A DNA stretch of 64,000 nt from RGEC01 sp964475595 (GTDB lineage Bacteria; Bacteroidota; Bacteroidia; NS11-12g; UBA955): contig CAYYXG010000010.1 in assembly GCA_964475595.1 (NCBI GenBank), forward strand, positions 1 to 64,000, read 5' to 3'. Numbering within the stretch: position 1 is the stretch's first letter; every line of letters begins with the position of its first letter. Both the position numbers and the translations under genes were made by a program. Of the stretch, positions 10,095 through 18,574 are shown piece by piece. The notes below the pieces were generated by a model. It was given only the letters and a program-made list of their open reading frames with translations. It did not search any database and was not told the origin of the DNA.

Positions 10095-10508
10095 ATGATT
10101 TACTACAACCTTTTCTTGGATGACTACAGAATCCCCGAAGACTGTCTGGAATACAAAGAAGACGAACGTTACGGCACAGAGACATGGGTGATTGTAAAAA
10201 GCCATGAAGCATTTGTTACTATGCTAGAAACACGATGGGAAATTAGTGAATTTCCCAAATTGGTTTCATTTGACCACGACCTGGATGATGAACACTATGA
10301 TCGTGCAATGTGGAAAGGCGTTGAGGCTTATGAACAAGTAGCTATAAACTTTACAGAGCCCACAGGAAAAAGTTCGGCTGAGTTTTTGGTGAGTTTTTGT
10401 CGTGAACAAAATATACCTCTCCCCGAATGTTTGATCCACACCATGAACCCGGCCGGAGAAGAGCGAATTAAAAGAACGCTTAATTTGGGTGATCAGTCAA
10501 CTGAATGA
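10095..10508 (+). CDS. cREC (cyclic-phosphate-processing receiver-like) domain protein
   Basis: 137 residues from the ATG at 10095; an upstream in-frame ATG at 9996 lies inside the tRNA terminator and is unlikely. The whole protein is one receiver-like domain with the signatures of the cREC family: NLFLDDYRIPED at the N-terminus, LVSFDHDLDDEHYD in the centre and PLPECLIHTMNPAGEERI near the C-terminus. The acidic DD, DHD and the H-x-M-N-P-A-G motifs are conserved hallmarks as I remember the family. The family was proposed from genome context to act on cyclic-phosphate RNA ends; biochemical function is not established and no RNA ligase is nearby. It lies directly downstream of tRNA-Ala. Base composition is more AT-rich than the neighbouring housekeeping genes. 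Confidence 0.75.
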   Translation: MIYYNLFLDDYRIPEDCLEYKEDERYGTETWVIVKSHEAFVTMLETRWEISEFPKLVSFDHDLDDEHYDRAMWKGVEAYEQVAINFTEPTGKSSAEFLVSFCREQNIPLPECLIHTMNPAGEERIKRTLNLGDQSTE

Positions 10509-10712
10509 GCCATGTGTGGTTGGCCGCAGCTTTCGCTGCTATGCCATGCCCTAGTTAAAGACAACTCCATTAATAATCCTCTAATACATTAAAAAAAGCT
10601 GTACCTACTTATAGATCACTGTTGATTAAGGAAAATATAGTTACGTACAGCAACAACTTAATAAATATAAGTTTTTCACTATAATTGTGACTCTGATTAT
10701 TATTACTGATCA

Positions 10713-11741
10713 ATGATGAAAAAATATAAAAAATATTGGTTCTACTTGCTTTTGGCATTAAGCATCTCTTTAACAGTACTTGTTATAAACAACATCAATG
10801 ACGCGCTCATACCTCAGATTATTCAAGATATTAACAGTGGAGTAATTGGCGCTATATTGACTACAATCATTACTCTTATTTTACTTTCAAACCAAACTGA
10901 AAGTCAAGAGAACTTAACCAAATCATCAGTTGTATATGAAGAAAAATTAAAGATTTTTAATAATTTTTTAGATATTATTGGAACAAGCCTAGAAGACGGA
11001 AAACTCACTGCCCAGGAGGTTTCTAAAATCATACAAAGTTTTTCTATTTTACGGATACACGTTTCTAAAGAAAATGCATTAAAATTAGAAAAGACGATAT
11101 CATCAATTGATAATTCATTATTTTACCACGATGAGAATAGCCTGCCCAACATTGATAAATTAGTGGAAATATATACTGCATTATCCAATGTATTTCAGAA
11201 TGAATTATATGGAGATAAAGCTATAGGTAAATTAGATGTTTTCGATACTACTAATTTCAAAAATATTTTATTTAGAACAAGAATTAGTATAATTAAACCA
11301 AATAATTTTAAAGAGCTTATTTTTGAGCTAAAAAGCAACAAGCAAATTCTACACACGGGGGAAACCAGCAAAAAAACAATTGTTTTTGCAGTAGATGAGG
11401 AACTCTTAGATTCATTAAATAAATTTAATGATTTTATGCAGGCAACTATTAGTGAATTACCTCATGATATTATAGTTAAATACGAAACCAAAAGAAAAAT
11501 TATAAATAATATAACCTACTCTGGGATACCACTGATAAAACTATATTATAAAAACATATACTTCGCTCGTTATGGAATTTCAGAAACTAAAAGACTATAT
11601 ATTGGAAAAAATCACCCTGAAAAAAGTCAGATAGCAGCACTGGAAGTATTTGAGGTAGAAGATATTCAAAAATTAAAATCACAAATAATTAATGAATTAA
11701 AAGGTATTTTAAGTATTATTGATTTGAAAGAAAATCCATAA
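10713..11741 (+). CDS. AT-rich orphan membrane protein of unknown function
   Basis: 342 residues, not recognised. Two N-terminal transmembrane helices (about residues 8-27 and 42-59, with the short loop NNINDALIPQIIQDINSG between them) anchor a long, lysine- and asparagine-rich soluble part (about 65-342) that should be cytoplasmic because both helices are used up by residue 60. The soluble part looks alpha-helical to residue about 170, then mixed. There is no known catalytic motif. The gene is far more AT-rich than the genes around it, with heavy AAA/ATT/TTA codon use, a sign of recent transfer. It converges on lpxB with 18 nt between. Start: the first ATG at 10713; a second ATG follows immediately and either could be used. 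Confidence 0.72.
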   Translation: MMKKYKKYWFYLLLALSISLTVLVINNINDALIPQIIQDINSGVIGAILTTIITLILLSNQTESQENLTKSSVVYEEKLKIFNNFLDIIGTSLEDGKLTAQEVSKIIQSFSILRIHVSKENALKLEKTISSIDNSLFYHDENSLPNIDKLVEIYTALSNVFQNELYGDKAIGKLDVFDTTNFKNILFRTRISIIKPNNFKELIFELKSNKQILHTGETSKKTIVFAVDEELLDSLNKFNDFMQATISELPHDIIVKYETKRKIINNITYSGIPLIKLYYKNIYFARYGISETKRLYIGKNHPEKSQIAALEVFEVEDIQKLKSQIINELKGILSIIDLKENP

Positions 11742-11759
11742 AATCAAATAAACTAATGG

Positions 11760-12878
11760 CTAATTATTGGGCATCCATTGCAAAATGTGCATAGCCACCC
11801 TCTCCGACGCCCCCGCCTCGCCCAGCATGGTTTCAAGCAGCGAATAATCTTGAAGCTGCTGTTCCCGCTGAGGCCCTTCCAATAAGGATTCCAGATGCAC
11901 AGCTATTTTCGCCGCATTAAAATCTCCCTGAATTAATTCAGGTACCGTAGGTTTATTTAATATCAAATTTACCAGCGATATATAGGGCACTTTAATCACC
12001 CGCTTGCCTATCCAGTAGGTAAGGGCAGCTACCCTGTAACATACTACTTGCGGTATTTTCAGTAGGGCCGTCTCCAGTGTGGCTGTACCGCTGGTTACCA
12101 CCGCCGCGTCGCTTTGGGCCAGCACTTCGTAGGTTTTTCCCTCGCACAATTGCATATTCTCAGGCATGGAAAAACGGCTGTAAAAATCCTTACCAAAACT
12201 GGGTGCCATGGCCACACTAAACTTCCACTCCGGTTTTAGTGTAGCCAGTTCCATCATTATGGGCATGGCATTGCTTATTTCATTAGCCCTGCTGCCGGGC
12301 AGCAATGCAATGTTTTTTACCCCATCGTAATATTGCGATTTAGTTTGCAGCGTTTGCTTTTTAAGGGCTATTTCATCCAATATGGGATTGCCTACATATT
12401 CTGCATCTACCCCATGTTTTTTGAAAAATTCGGGCTCAAAAGGCAAAATAGAATACAGCTTATCTACATTTTCACGAATGGCCTTTACCCGGCCTGTATT
12501 CCAGGCCCATACCTTGGGCGCAATGTAGTAATGCACCGGAATACCCGCCCTATGGGCGAATTTGGCCAGCCGCATGTTAAATCCCGGATTGTCAATCAGC
12601 ACCAACACATCGGGCTTGCTCTCCAGTATATCCTTTTCGGCCATTTTCAAAAACCTGCCAATGGTTCTGATATTTTTAATTACTTCCCACAAACCCATGA
12701 AAGCGCGCTCGCGGTAATGCGAAACCAATTCGCCACCGGCCTGTTGCATCAAATCACCGCCCCAGCAGCGAATATGCGCTTCCGGATCCTGTTTTTTGAT
12801 GGCCGTAATAAGATTGGCCCCGTGCAAATCGCCGCTGGCCTCGCCTGCCACCAGGTAATATGTGTGGGAACGGCTCAT
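11760..12878 (-). CDS. lpxB: Lipid-A-disaccharide synthase LpxB
   Basis: 372 residues, normal for LpxB (GT19). It joins UDP-2,3-diacylglucosamine to lipid X, giving the tetra-acyl disaccharide of lipid A at the inner face of the cytoplasmic membrane. Recognisable are VAGEASGDLHGANL at the N-terminus, VLIDNPGFNMRLAK, YYIAPKVWAWNTGR, LLPGSRANEI and VVTSGTATLETAL, all in family order. It overlaps the upstream 98-residue membrane gene by 4 nt (ATGA), and that gene overlaps surE by 8 nt, so surE, the small membrane gene and lpxB form one operon. Confidence 0.97.
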   Translation of the reverse strand: MSRSHTYYLVAGEASGDLHGANLITAIKKQDPEAHIRCWGGDLMQQAGGELVSHYRERAFMGLWEVIKNIRTIGRFLKMAEKDILESKPDVLVLIDNPGFNMRLAKFAHRAGIPVHYYIAPKVWAWNTGRVKAIRENVDKLYSILPFEPEFFKKHGVDAEYVGNPILDEIALKKQTLQTKSQYYDGVKNIALLPGSRANEISNAMPIMMELATLKPEWKFSVAMAPSFGKDFYSRFSMPENMQLCEGKTYEVLAQSDAAVVTSGTATLETALLKIPQVVCYRVAALTYWIGKRVIKVPYISLVNLILNKPTVPELIQGDFNAAKIAVHLESLLEGPQREQQLQDYSLLETMLGEAGASERVAMHILQWMPNN

Positions 12879-13171
12879 GTAAACCAGTTCAGGTCAATAA
12901 TAATGGTCCACAGGGCATTCAGCACTGTTGCAATCAGCCAGCCACGACCAAAATTGAGCAATTTGGGATTGCGCATAATCAGGAAAAAAATACCAATATT
13001 CGCTGCCACACCCACCTGATAATAGGTATTATAAAATCCCTTGCCGTGCAATATGGCGTAAATGATGGTTTGAAACTGTATGCCCTGCGCCATGGCAATC
13101 CAGCCCGCTACCAGCATGGGCAGCATCGCTGCGATAAGTAAACCGCTGATAAGCTGAATAATTCTATCCAT
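12875..13171 (-). CDS. Small four-helix membrane protein between surE and lpxB
   Basis: 98 residues, almost entirely hydrophobic, with helices at about residues 7-27, 33-43, 50-65 and 77-93. No motif or named family was recognised. It is coupled on both sides: its start overlaps the end of surE by 8 nt and its stop overlaps the lpxB start by 4 nt. That position suggests an inner-membrane role linked to lipid A or envelope metabolism, but this is only context. Confidence 0.8.
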   Translation of the reverse strand: MDRIIQLISGLLIAAMLPMLVAGWIAMAQGIQFQTIIYAILHGKGFYNTYYQVGVAANIGIFFLIMRNPKLLNFGRGWLIATVLNALWTIIIDLNWFT

Positions 13172-13934
13172 TCAAGTCCCAATTATTAATAGTACCAATT
13201 CGCTGATGATCGGTTAAATCAAACATGGTGGGCACCACAGAAATATATCCGTTTTGCAACGCCCATTCGTCGGTATCTTGTCCGTGATCCATATTCACAA
13301 ATTTACCGGTCATCCAGTAATAGGTTCTGCCAAACGGGTCGGTACGCTGATCAAAATCTTCTTTCCACTTGGCCTGCGCCTGCCTACAAACCTTAATTCC
13401 TTTGATAACGTCGTCTTCGGGCTTGGGAATATTTACATTCAGTAGGGTGCCGTATGGCAAATCATTATTGAGCACATTCTCCGCTATCCTTTTAATGAAG
13501 GGTTTCGCCGGAAGAAAATCAGCATCCCAGCTGTAATCGCACAATGAAAAACCAATGGCTTTCATCCCGTCAATCGCGCCTTCCATGGCGGCGCTCATGG
13601 TACCTGAATAAATTACATTGATGCTGCTGTTGCTGCCATGATTGATCCCCGAAACCATCAGGTCGGGTTTGCGCGGCAATATTTTATCAATGGCGATTTT
13701 TACGCAATCCACAGGAGTGCCGCTGCACTGCCATGACTCCACCCCCTGAAACAGCTCTACCTTGGTAAGCCGAATGGGCTGGTTGATGGTAATGGCGTGT
13801 CCCATGGCACTCTGGGGTTTATCCGGCGCCACCACAATCACCTCGCCCAGCTCCAGCATGGTTTCTACCAGGGCCGATATTCCGGGTGATGTGATTCCGT
13901 CATCATTGCTGATCAATATCAGGGGTTTTGTCAT
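13164..13934 (-). CDS. surE: 5'/3'-nucleotidase SurE
   Basis: 256 residues from the ATG at 13934, which gives the canonical SurE start MTKPLILISNDDGITSPG; an upstream in-frame ATG at 14087 would run through the purM start region and is rejected. The ISNDDG motif supplies metal-binding aspartates, and APDKPQSAMGHAITINQPIRL, SGTPVDCVKIA and VSGINHGSNSS are family signatures. SurE dephosphorylates nucleoside monophosphates in the cytoplasm and contributes to stationary-phase survival in other bacteria. It is the first gene of the surE-lpxB operon and divergent from purM, with 91 nt between the starts. Confidence 0.96.
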   Translation of the reverse strand: MTKPLILISNDDGITSPGISALVETMLELGEVIVVAPDKPQSAMGHAITINQPIRLTKVELFQGVESWQCSGTPVDCVKIAIDKILPRKPDLMVSGINHGSNSSINVIYSGTMSAAMEGAIDGMKAIGFSLCDYSWDADFLPAKPFIKRIAENVLNNDLPYGTLLNVNIPKPEDDVIKGIKVCRQAQAKWKEDFDQRTDPFGRTYYWMTGKFVNMDHGQDTDEWALQNGYISVVPTMFDLTDHQRIGTINNWDLNG

Positions 13935-14012
13935 ATTGCAAAAATCGGGGATTTGTGAATAGGTTGCATCCTGTAATGGACAACTTTTAAAAAGTTCTCG
14001 AAACCCCTTGCG

Positions 14013-14020
14013 TATATTTG
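14013..14020 (+). promoter_or_regulatory. -7 element of the purM promoter
   Basis: TATATTTG matches TAnnTTTG exactly and ends 5 nt before the purM ATG at 14026. No good -33 element was found. If used, the transcript would start at or next to the start codon (leaderless or nearly so). Confidence 0.55.
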
Positions 14021-14025
14021 CACTC

Positions 14026-15189
14026 ATGCAGGATAAATACGGTTTGCGCGGTGTTTCCAGCCAAAAAGAGGATGTGCACAACGCCATCCGGCACGTCGAT
14101 AAAGGCCTTTACCCCAAGGCATTCTGCAAAATCATTCCCGACCTGCTTGGCAATGACCCTGAATTCTGCAACATTATGCATGCCGATGGTGCCGGCACCA
14201 AGAGCAGTCTGGCCTACCTCTACTGGCGCGAAACCGGCGATATGAGCGTATGGAAAGGCATTGCGCAGGATGCAATCGTCATGAACACCGACGACCTGCT
14301 CTGCGTGGGCGTTACCGGTCCTTTCCTGCTGAGCAGCACCATTGGCCGCAACAAAAACCTGATTCCGGGTGAAGTGATTGCCGCCATCATCAACGGCACC
14401 GAAGAGTTCTGCGCCAACATGCGCGACATGGGCATTGAAATCTACACCACCGGAGGCGAAACTGCCGATGTGGGCGATTTGGTGCGCACACTTATTGTAG
14501 ATTCAACACTTACTACCAGAGCCAAACGCAGCGATATTATCAGCAACCACACCATCGCCCCCGGGCAGGTGATTGTGGGCTTTGCCTCCTACGGCCAAAC
14601 CACCTACGAAACCGAATACAACGGGGGCATGGGCAGCAATGGTCTCACCAGCGCGCGCCACGATGTTTTTAGCAGCATGTACCGCGAAAAATATCCGGAA
14701 TCTTACGATACTGCCCTCCCCGAAAACGTGGTGTATTGCGGCAGCAAAAAGCTCACTGATGCGGTTGCGGGCAGTCCGCTGGATGCCGGAAAACTGGTAC
14801 TTTCACCCACCCGCACCTACGCACCGCTGGTCAAAAGCATTCTGAAAGAACTGAGGCACGCCGTGAAAGGCATGGTGCATTGCAGCGGCGGCGGACAAAC
14901 CAAGGTTTTGCACTTCACCGACAATATTCATGTGGTAAAAAACAACCTGTTGCCCATTCCGCCATTATTTCAGATGATTAAAGAAGAAAGCGGCACCGAC
15001 TGGTCAGAAATGTTCAGGGTGTTTAATATGGGGCACCGCCTGGAGATATACACCGATGAAAAATCGGCTGAAGCCATGATAGATATTGCCAAATCGTACC
15101 ATATCGATAGCGCAATAATCGGCTATACCGAGGCCTCGGATAAAAAATCCCTCACCATTTCGGGTGAATGGGGCGAATTGGGGTATTGA
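14026..15189 (+). CDS. purM: Phosphoribosylformylglycinamidine cyclo-ligase (AIR synthase) PurM
   Basis: 387 residues; PurM makes aminoimidazole ribonucleotide from FGAM with ATP in purine synthesis. The start MQDKYGLRGVSSQKEDVHNAI, HADGAGTKSSLAYLYW, MNTDDLLCVGVTGPFLLSS, TTGGETADVGDLVRTL and HCSGGGQTKVLHF match the family. It is somewhat longer than the 345-residue enterobacterial enzyme, as Bacteroidota versions are. An in-frame TTG at 14008 overlaps the -7 promoter element, so ATG 14026 is chosen. It converges on xth across a scaffold gap and a long inverted repeat. Confidence 0.93.
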   Translation: MQDKYGLRGVSSQKEDVHNAIRHVDKGLYPKAFCKIIPDLLGNDPEFCNIMHADGAGTKSSLAYLYWRETGDMSVWKGIAQDAIVMNTDDLLCVGVTGPFLLSSTIGRNKNLIPGEVIAAIINGTEEFCANMRDMGIEIYTTGGETADVGDLVRTLIVDSTLTTRAKRSDIISNHTIAPGQVIVGFASYGQTTYETEYNGGMGSNGLTSARHDVFSSMYREKYPESYDTALPENVVYCGSKKLTDAVAGSPLDAGKLVLSPTRTYAPLVKSILKELRHAVKGMVHCSGGGQTKVLHFTDNIHVVKNNLLPIPPLFQMIKEESGTDWSEMFRVFNMGHRLEIYTDEKSAEAMIDIAKSYHIDSAIIGYTEASDKKSLTISGEWGELGY

Positions 15190-15191
15190 TA

Positions 15192-15350
15192 ATGGTGTTG
15201 CGGGGGTGAAGCCCAAATTTTGGGGTATAACCCAACACCCCCAAAAAACGGCCAAGAAACCAAAGTTTTGGAGACCCCCAANNNNNNNNNNGGGGGGCGT
15301 TTGGGTTTTTTTATTGTGGTGTTGGTGTTTCCACCAAATTTGGTGCTTCT
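15192..15350. repeat. Long imperfect inverted repeat interrupted by a 10-N scaffold gap
   Basis: Between the convergent purM and xth genes. The left arm begins GGTGTTGCGGGGGTGAAGC and continues CCAAATTTTGG; the right arm, read on the minus strand, gives GGTGTTGCGGTAGAGAAGCA and CCAAATTTGG in the same order, followed on both sides by further shared segments (ACCCAACACC-like and CCCAAAC-like). Ten Ns at 15282-15291 sit near the axis. The outermost bases of the right arm lie inside the last codons of xth. It probably acts as a bidirectional terminator; the strong hairpin would explain the assembly break. The true gap length is unknown. Confidence 0.7.
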
Positions 15351-16112
15351 CTACCGCAACACCACATACGACGGGCAATGATCCGAATGTTTGGCATCCG
15401 CCAATATATCCGCCGATTTGAGGTTTGCTTTTAGGTTTTCGGTCACGCTGATATAATCAATTCTCCAGCCCTTGTTGTTGGCCCTGGCATTGGCCCTAAA
15501 ACTCCACCAGGTATAGCGGTGCGGCTCGGGGTGAAATTCGCGGAAGGCATCAATCATGCCGTTGTTAAACCACTTGTCCATCCAGGCCCGTTCTTCGGGT
15601 AAAAACCCCGTGGTGTTTTTGTTGCTCACCGGATCGTGTATGTCGATGGGTTTATGACAAATATTGTAATCACCGCAAACTACAAGACCGGGTAAGGTTT
15701 TGCGCAATGCTGTGCAATAATCAAAGATATAATCCAGGAACTTATACTTTACATCCTGGCGGTGATCTCCACTGGTGCCGCTGGGGAAATATGCTGAAAT
15801 AACACTGTAATTATCAAAATCGGCGCGGATGACGCGGCCTTCGTGGTCGTATTCTTCATTGTCACAGCCGTAATGCACATGGTTGGGGTCTTGTTTGCTG
15901 AAAATGGCCACCCCGCTATACCCCTTTTTAATCGCTGAAAACCAGAAATGATGATACCCCAACGCCTCGATGGCCGCAATATCGGCCTGTTCCTGCGTGG
16001 CCTTGATTTCCTGCAGACAAACCACATCGGGATTTTCGTCTTTTAAAAAATCAAAAAGGCCCTTAGAAGCCGCACTGCGTATGCCGTTGACATTGTAGGT
16101 AAGAATTTTCAT
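15351..16112 (-). CDS. xth: Exodeoxyribonuclease III (AP endonuclease)
   Basis: 253 residues, normal for ExoIII/ExoA. It incises DNA at abasic sites and degrades 3' ends in base-excision repair. Visible are the N-terminal MKILTYNVNGIRSA (metal-ligand N), CLQEIKA (catalytic E), GDYNICHKPIDI (D-x-N), and the C-terminal SDHCPSYVVL (catalytic DH). Minus-strand TACCTTTG lies 4 nt upstream of its ATG. Its last codons form the outer right arm of the inverted repeat shared with the purM 3' side. Confidence 0.96.
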   Translation of the reverse strand: MKILTYNVNGIRSAASKGLFDFLKDENPDVVCLQEIKATQEQADIAAIEALGYHHFWFSAIKKGYSGVAIFSKQDPNHVHYGCDNEEYDHEGRVIRADFDNYSVISAYFPSGTSGDHRQDVKYKFLDYIFDYCTALRKTLPGLVVCGDYNICHKPIDIHDPVSNKNTTGFLPEERAWMDKWFNNGMIDAFREFHPEPHRYTWWSFRANARANNKGWRIDYISVTENLKANLKSADILADAKHSDHCPSYVVLR

Positions 16113-16116
16113 ATGG

Positions 16117-16124
16117 CAAAGGTA
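16117..16124 (-). promoter_or_regulatory. -7 element of the xth promoter
   Basis: Minus-strand TACCTTTG matches TAnnTTTG and ends 4 nt before the xth ATG; no clear -33 element is present. It predicts an mRNA with essentially no leader. Confidence 0.5.
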
Positions 16125-16180
16125 ATATATGCCCTATACAGGTTTTAACATTGCACACCGAGACTGGCAAAAACACGCTA

Positions 16181-16204
16181 AAATGCACATTCATATGTGC
16201 ATTT
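16181..16204. terminator. Perfect 10-bp hairpin between thiamine diphosphokinase and xth
   Basis: AAATGCACAT and ATGTGCATTT around a 4-nt loop. On the plus strand it is followed by a T-rich tract, but no plus-strand gene precedes it; on the minus strand only four Ts follow. It lies 30 nt after the thiamine diphosphokinase stop and most likely ends that transcript before xth. Confidence 0.55.
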
Positions 16205-16234
16205 TTTATTTTTATTGCATTTTTACAGGTGCAA

Positions 16235-16897
16235 TCAATCCCAACATTCCATCATCAGCAGGTGGCCGGATTCATAGGATATTTCGACAAAACCATCCGC
16301 TGCTACACGGTTGCTGCTGCCGCTACGCATCGGGAAATACAGCGCTTCATCCCGCAGTTCATACTCCAGATTTGATGTGTGAATACCACCCGCCTCCATT
16401 ACCGGAATCAGCGAAATGACCGTTCCTTTGGGATACCACTTTTTAAAACTTCTGGGCAAATTGTATATCCGCGAATGGTCATCCACGATGGTCAGTTCAA
16501 TGCGGCCCGTAAAAGCGGGCAAGGTAGCCACATTATTAAAATGATGGTCGCTGCGCCTACCCGTTGCCCACACAATGTGCGCAGCTGTTTGCCCTTCGGC
16601 AATGAGAAACTCAATACCCTTTTGCAAATCCGTGCGCTCCTGATCCGGTGCATGCACAATCCGAACACCCTGCAATGCCCCATGCTCCTCCCATCCCGGC
16701 GCCACAGAATCAAAATCACCCAAAACCGCATCCACCCGAATGTTCATGTCTAACACACGTTGCAGAGCACCGTCCAGCACCAGCACATACGGATTCCACT
16801 CCAGCAACTGCCCCAGCAATTCCATGCTGCATAACTCGCCATTGGCAATGATAAGGGCAGGTTCCTGTCCGTCGCGAACAAAGTGGTGGGAAGACAC
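16235..16897 (-). CDS. Thiamine diphosphokinase
   Basis: 220 residues, the family length. It transfers pyrophosphate from ATP to thiamine in the cytoplasm, making the cofactor TPP. Signatures are LIIANGE at the N-terminus, VLDGALQRVL, VLGDFDSV (metal and substrate binding), DQERTDLQKGIEFLIAEG, and the C-terminal beta-sandwich with GGIHTSNLEYEL and GSSNRVAADGFVEISYESG. No TPP riboswitch was found upstream. It is divergent from porX, with the start codons 117 nt apart. Confidence 0.94.
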   Translation of the reverse strand: MSSHHFVRDGQEPALIIANGELCSMELLGQLLEWNPYVLVLDGALQRVLDMNIRVDAVLGDFDSVAPGWEEHGALQGVRIVHAPDQERTDLQKGIEFLIAEGQTAAHIVWATGRRSDHHFNNVATLPAFTGRIELTIVDDHSRIYNLPRSFKKWYPKGTVISLIPVMEAGGIHTSNLEYELRDEALYFPMRSGSSNRVAADGFVEISYESGHLLMMECWD

Positions 16898-17014
16898 ATT
16901 GCAAAGTTAGCTTCAAAACTTCCTTCAGTATCATTCATCCCAGGATTAAGCCTTTTTAATGGGTTTTCAACTTGTATAGCCAATAATTTAACTAATTTAG
17001 CGTTTTATTTCGCT

Positions 17015-18574
17015 ATGGCAACCAAACCCCGCATTCTCTGGGCAGATGATGAAATTGACCTTCTAAAACCGCACGTGCTGTTTTTGGAAGGCAAAGGTTA
17101 TGAAATGGTAACTGTGAGCAGCGGCAGAGACGCCATTGAACAGGTGAAAAATCAGGAATTCGACCTGGTATTTCTGGATGAAAACATGCCCGGTATCTCC
17201 GGCCTTGACGCACTCTCCAGCATCAAGCAGGATAAACCCAATCTGCCGGTAATCATGATTACCAAAAACGAAGAAGAACATATCATGGAGGAGGCCATCG
17301 GTAGTAAAATTGCCGATTACCTAATTAAACCCGTCAATCCCAGCCAGATTTTACTTTCCGTAAAAAAGAATCTTGATGAAAGAAGACTGGTAACCCAGCG
17401 CACCACCCAGAGCTACCAAAAAGAATTCATGCAAATAGGCATGGCGGTTAGCGAAAAAATGGATTTTACAGAATGGAAAGAAGTTTATAAAAAGCTGGTT
17501 TTCTGGGAAATTGAACTCAATGAAAGCGGCGAAGAAGGCATGAAAGAAGTTTTTGAAACCCAAAAAGCGGATGCCAACCGCAACTTTTGCCGCTATGTTT
17601 CTGACCACTACACCGGCATGCTCAAAAGTACAGGCGACGATGGCCCCATCATGAGCCACAACATGTTCCGCCGCGCTATCAATCCATTGCTGGATGGAGA
17701 CCTCCCGGTGTTTATGATACTGGTAGACAACCTCCGCTTCGATCAGTGGCGCGCCATTTCAGAAACCCTGCAAAATGATTTTCGCATAGACCAGGAAGAT
17801 CTTTACCTAAGTATCCTTCCCACCACCACCCAATATTGCCGCAATGCCATATTCAGCGGACTTTTGCCCTCAGAAATAGAAAAACGTTTTCCCAATAAAT
17901 GGAGCAACGATGAAGACGAAGGTGGCAAAAACATGTTTGAAAAAGATTTTCTGGAAGACCTGTTAAAACGATTGCGGAGAGATATCAAATTCTCATACCA
18001 TAAAATCACCAATCTGGATGCCGGAAAAGCCCTGGTGAACAATGTTCCCAACATGTTCCAAAACAAACTGAATGTGCTGGTTTACAACTTCGTTGACAAT
18101 TTTAGCCACGCCCGAACCGATATACACGTGGTGCGCGAACTGGCTGAAGATGAAACCGCATACCGCAATGTAATGGCCACCTGGTTTAAGCACAGTGCAC
18201 TGTGGGAGGCCCTGCAGCGCATCGCTGAAAAACCTTGCAGGGTAGTCATCACCACAGACCACGGCAGCATTAGGGTGAAAGACCCTATTAAAATTGTGGG
18301 CGATAAAAATGTGAATTCTAACCTGCGATACAAACAAGGCAAAAGTCTAACCTACAACCCTAAAGAGGTATTGGAAGTAAAAAAACCCCTGGATGCGTTT
18401 CTACCGACACTGCACATGAGCAGCGCCTTTGTGTTTGCCCGTGAAAATGATTTTTTTGCCTATCCCAACAACTATAATTATTACGTAAATCACTACCGCA
18501 ATACCTTTCAGCACGGAGGAATCAGTCTTGAAGAAATGTGTTGCCCGCTCATAACCCTAAGTCCAAAATCGTAA
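17015..18574 (+). CDS. porX: T9SS response regulator PorX (receiver plus PglZ domain)
   Basis: 519 residues from the ATG at 17015, giving MATKPRILWADDEIDLL; the longer in-frame start at 16883 is rejected. The receiver domain (1 to about 120) has the acidic pocket D11/D12, the phospho-acceptor D55 in FLDENMPG, T83 and K105. A linker leads to a PglZ/alkaline-phosphatase-superfamily domain (about 200-519) with ILVDNLRFDQW, LPTTTQYCRNAIFSG, YNFVDNFSHAR and TTDHGSIRV as metal-binding motifs. In Porphyromonas PorX controls type IX secretion with the kinase PorY and can hydrolyse oligonucleotides; here the role is inferred by homology. The three T9SS cargo proteins in this window are plausible targets. 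Its stop shares one base with the tsaE start (TAATG). Confidence 0.95.
   Translation: MATKPRILWADDEIDLLKPHVLFLEGKGYEMVTVSSGRDAIEQVKNQEFDLVFLDENMPGISGLDALSSIKQDKPNLPVIMITKNEEEHIMEEAIGSKIADYLIKPVNPSQILLSVKKNLDERRLVTQRTTQSYQKEFMQIGMAVSEKMDFTEWKEVYKKLVFWEIELNESGEEGMKEVFETQKADANRNFCRYVSDHYTGMLKSTGDDGPIMSHNMFRRAINPLLDGDLPVFMILVDNLRFDQWRAISETLQNDFRIDQEDLYLSILPTTTQYCRNAIFSGLLPSEIEKRFPNKWSNDEDEGGKNMFEKDFLEDLLKRLRRDIKFSYHKITNLDAGKALVNNVPNMFQNKLNVLVYNFVDNFSHARTDIHVVRELAEDETAYRNVMATWFKHSALWEALQRIAEKPCRVVITTDHGSIRVKDPIKIVGDKNVNSNLRYKQGKSLTYNPKEVLEVKKPLDAFLPTLHMSSAFVFARENDFFAYPNNYNYYVNHYRNTFQHGGISLEEMCCPLITLSPKS

Noticed and set aside
10509..10712. Terminator or small gene between the cREC and orphan genes
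   Set aside because: Only a weak GCAGC/GCTGC stem without a T-run is present and no frame is credible.
12333..13019. 228-residue plus-strand open frame opposite lpxB
   Set aside because: It is a shadow of lpxB and the small membrane gene, with no domain or context support.
16898..17014. TPP riboswitch near thiamine diphosphokinase
   Set aside because: No THI-box core was seen in the 117-nt divergent region.
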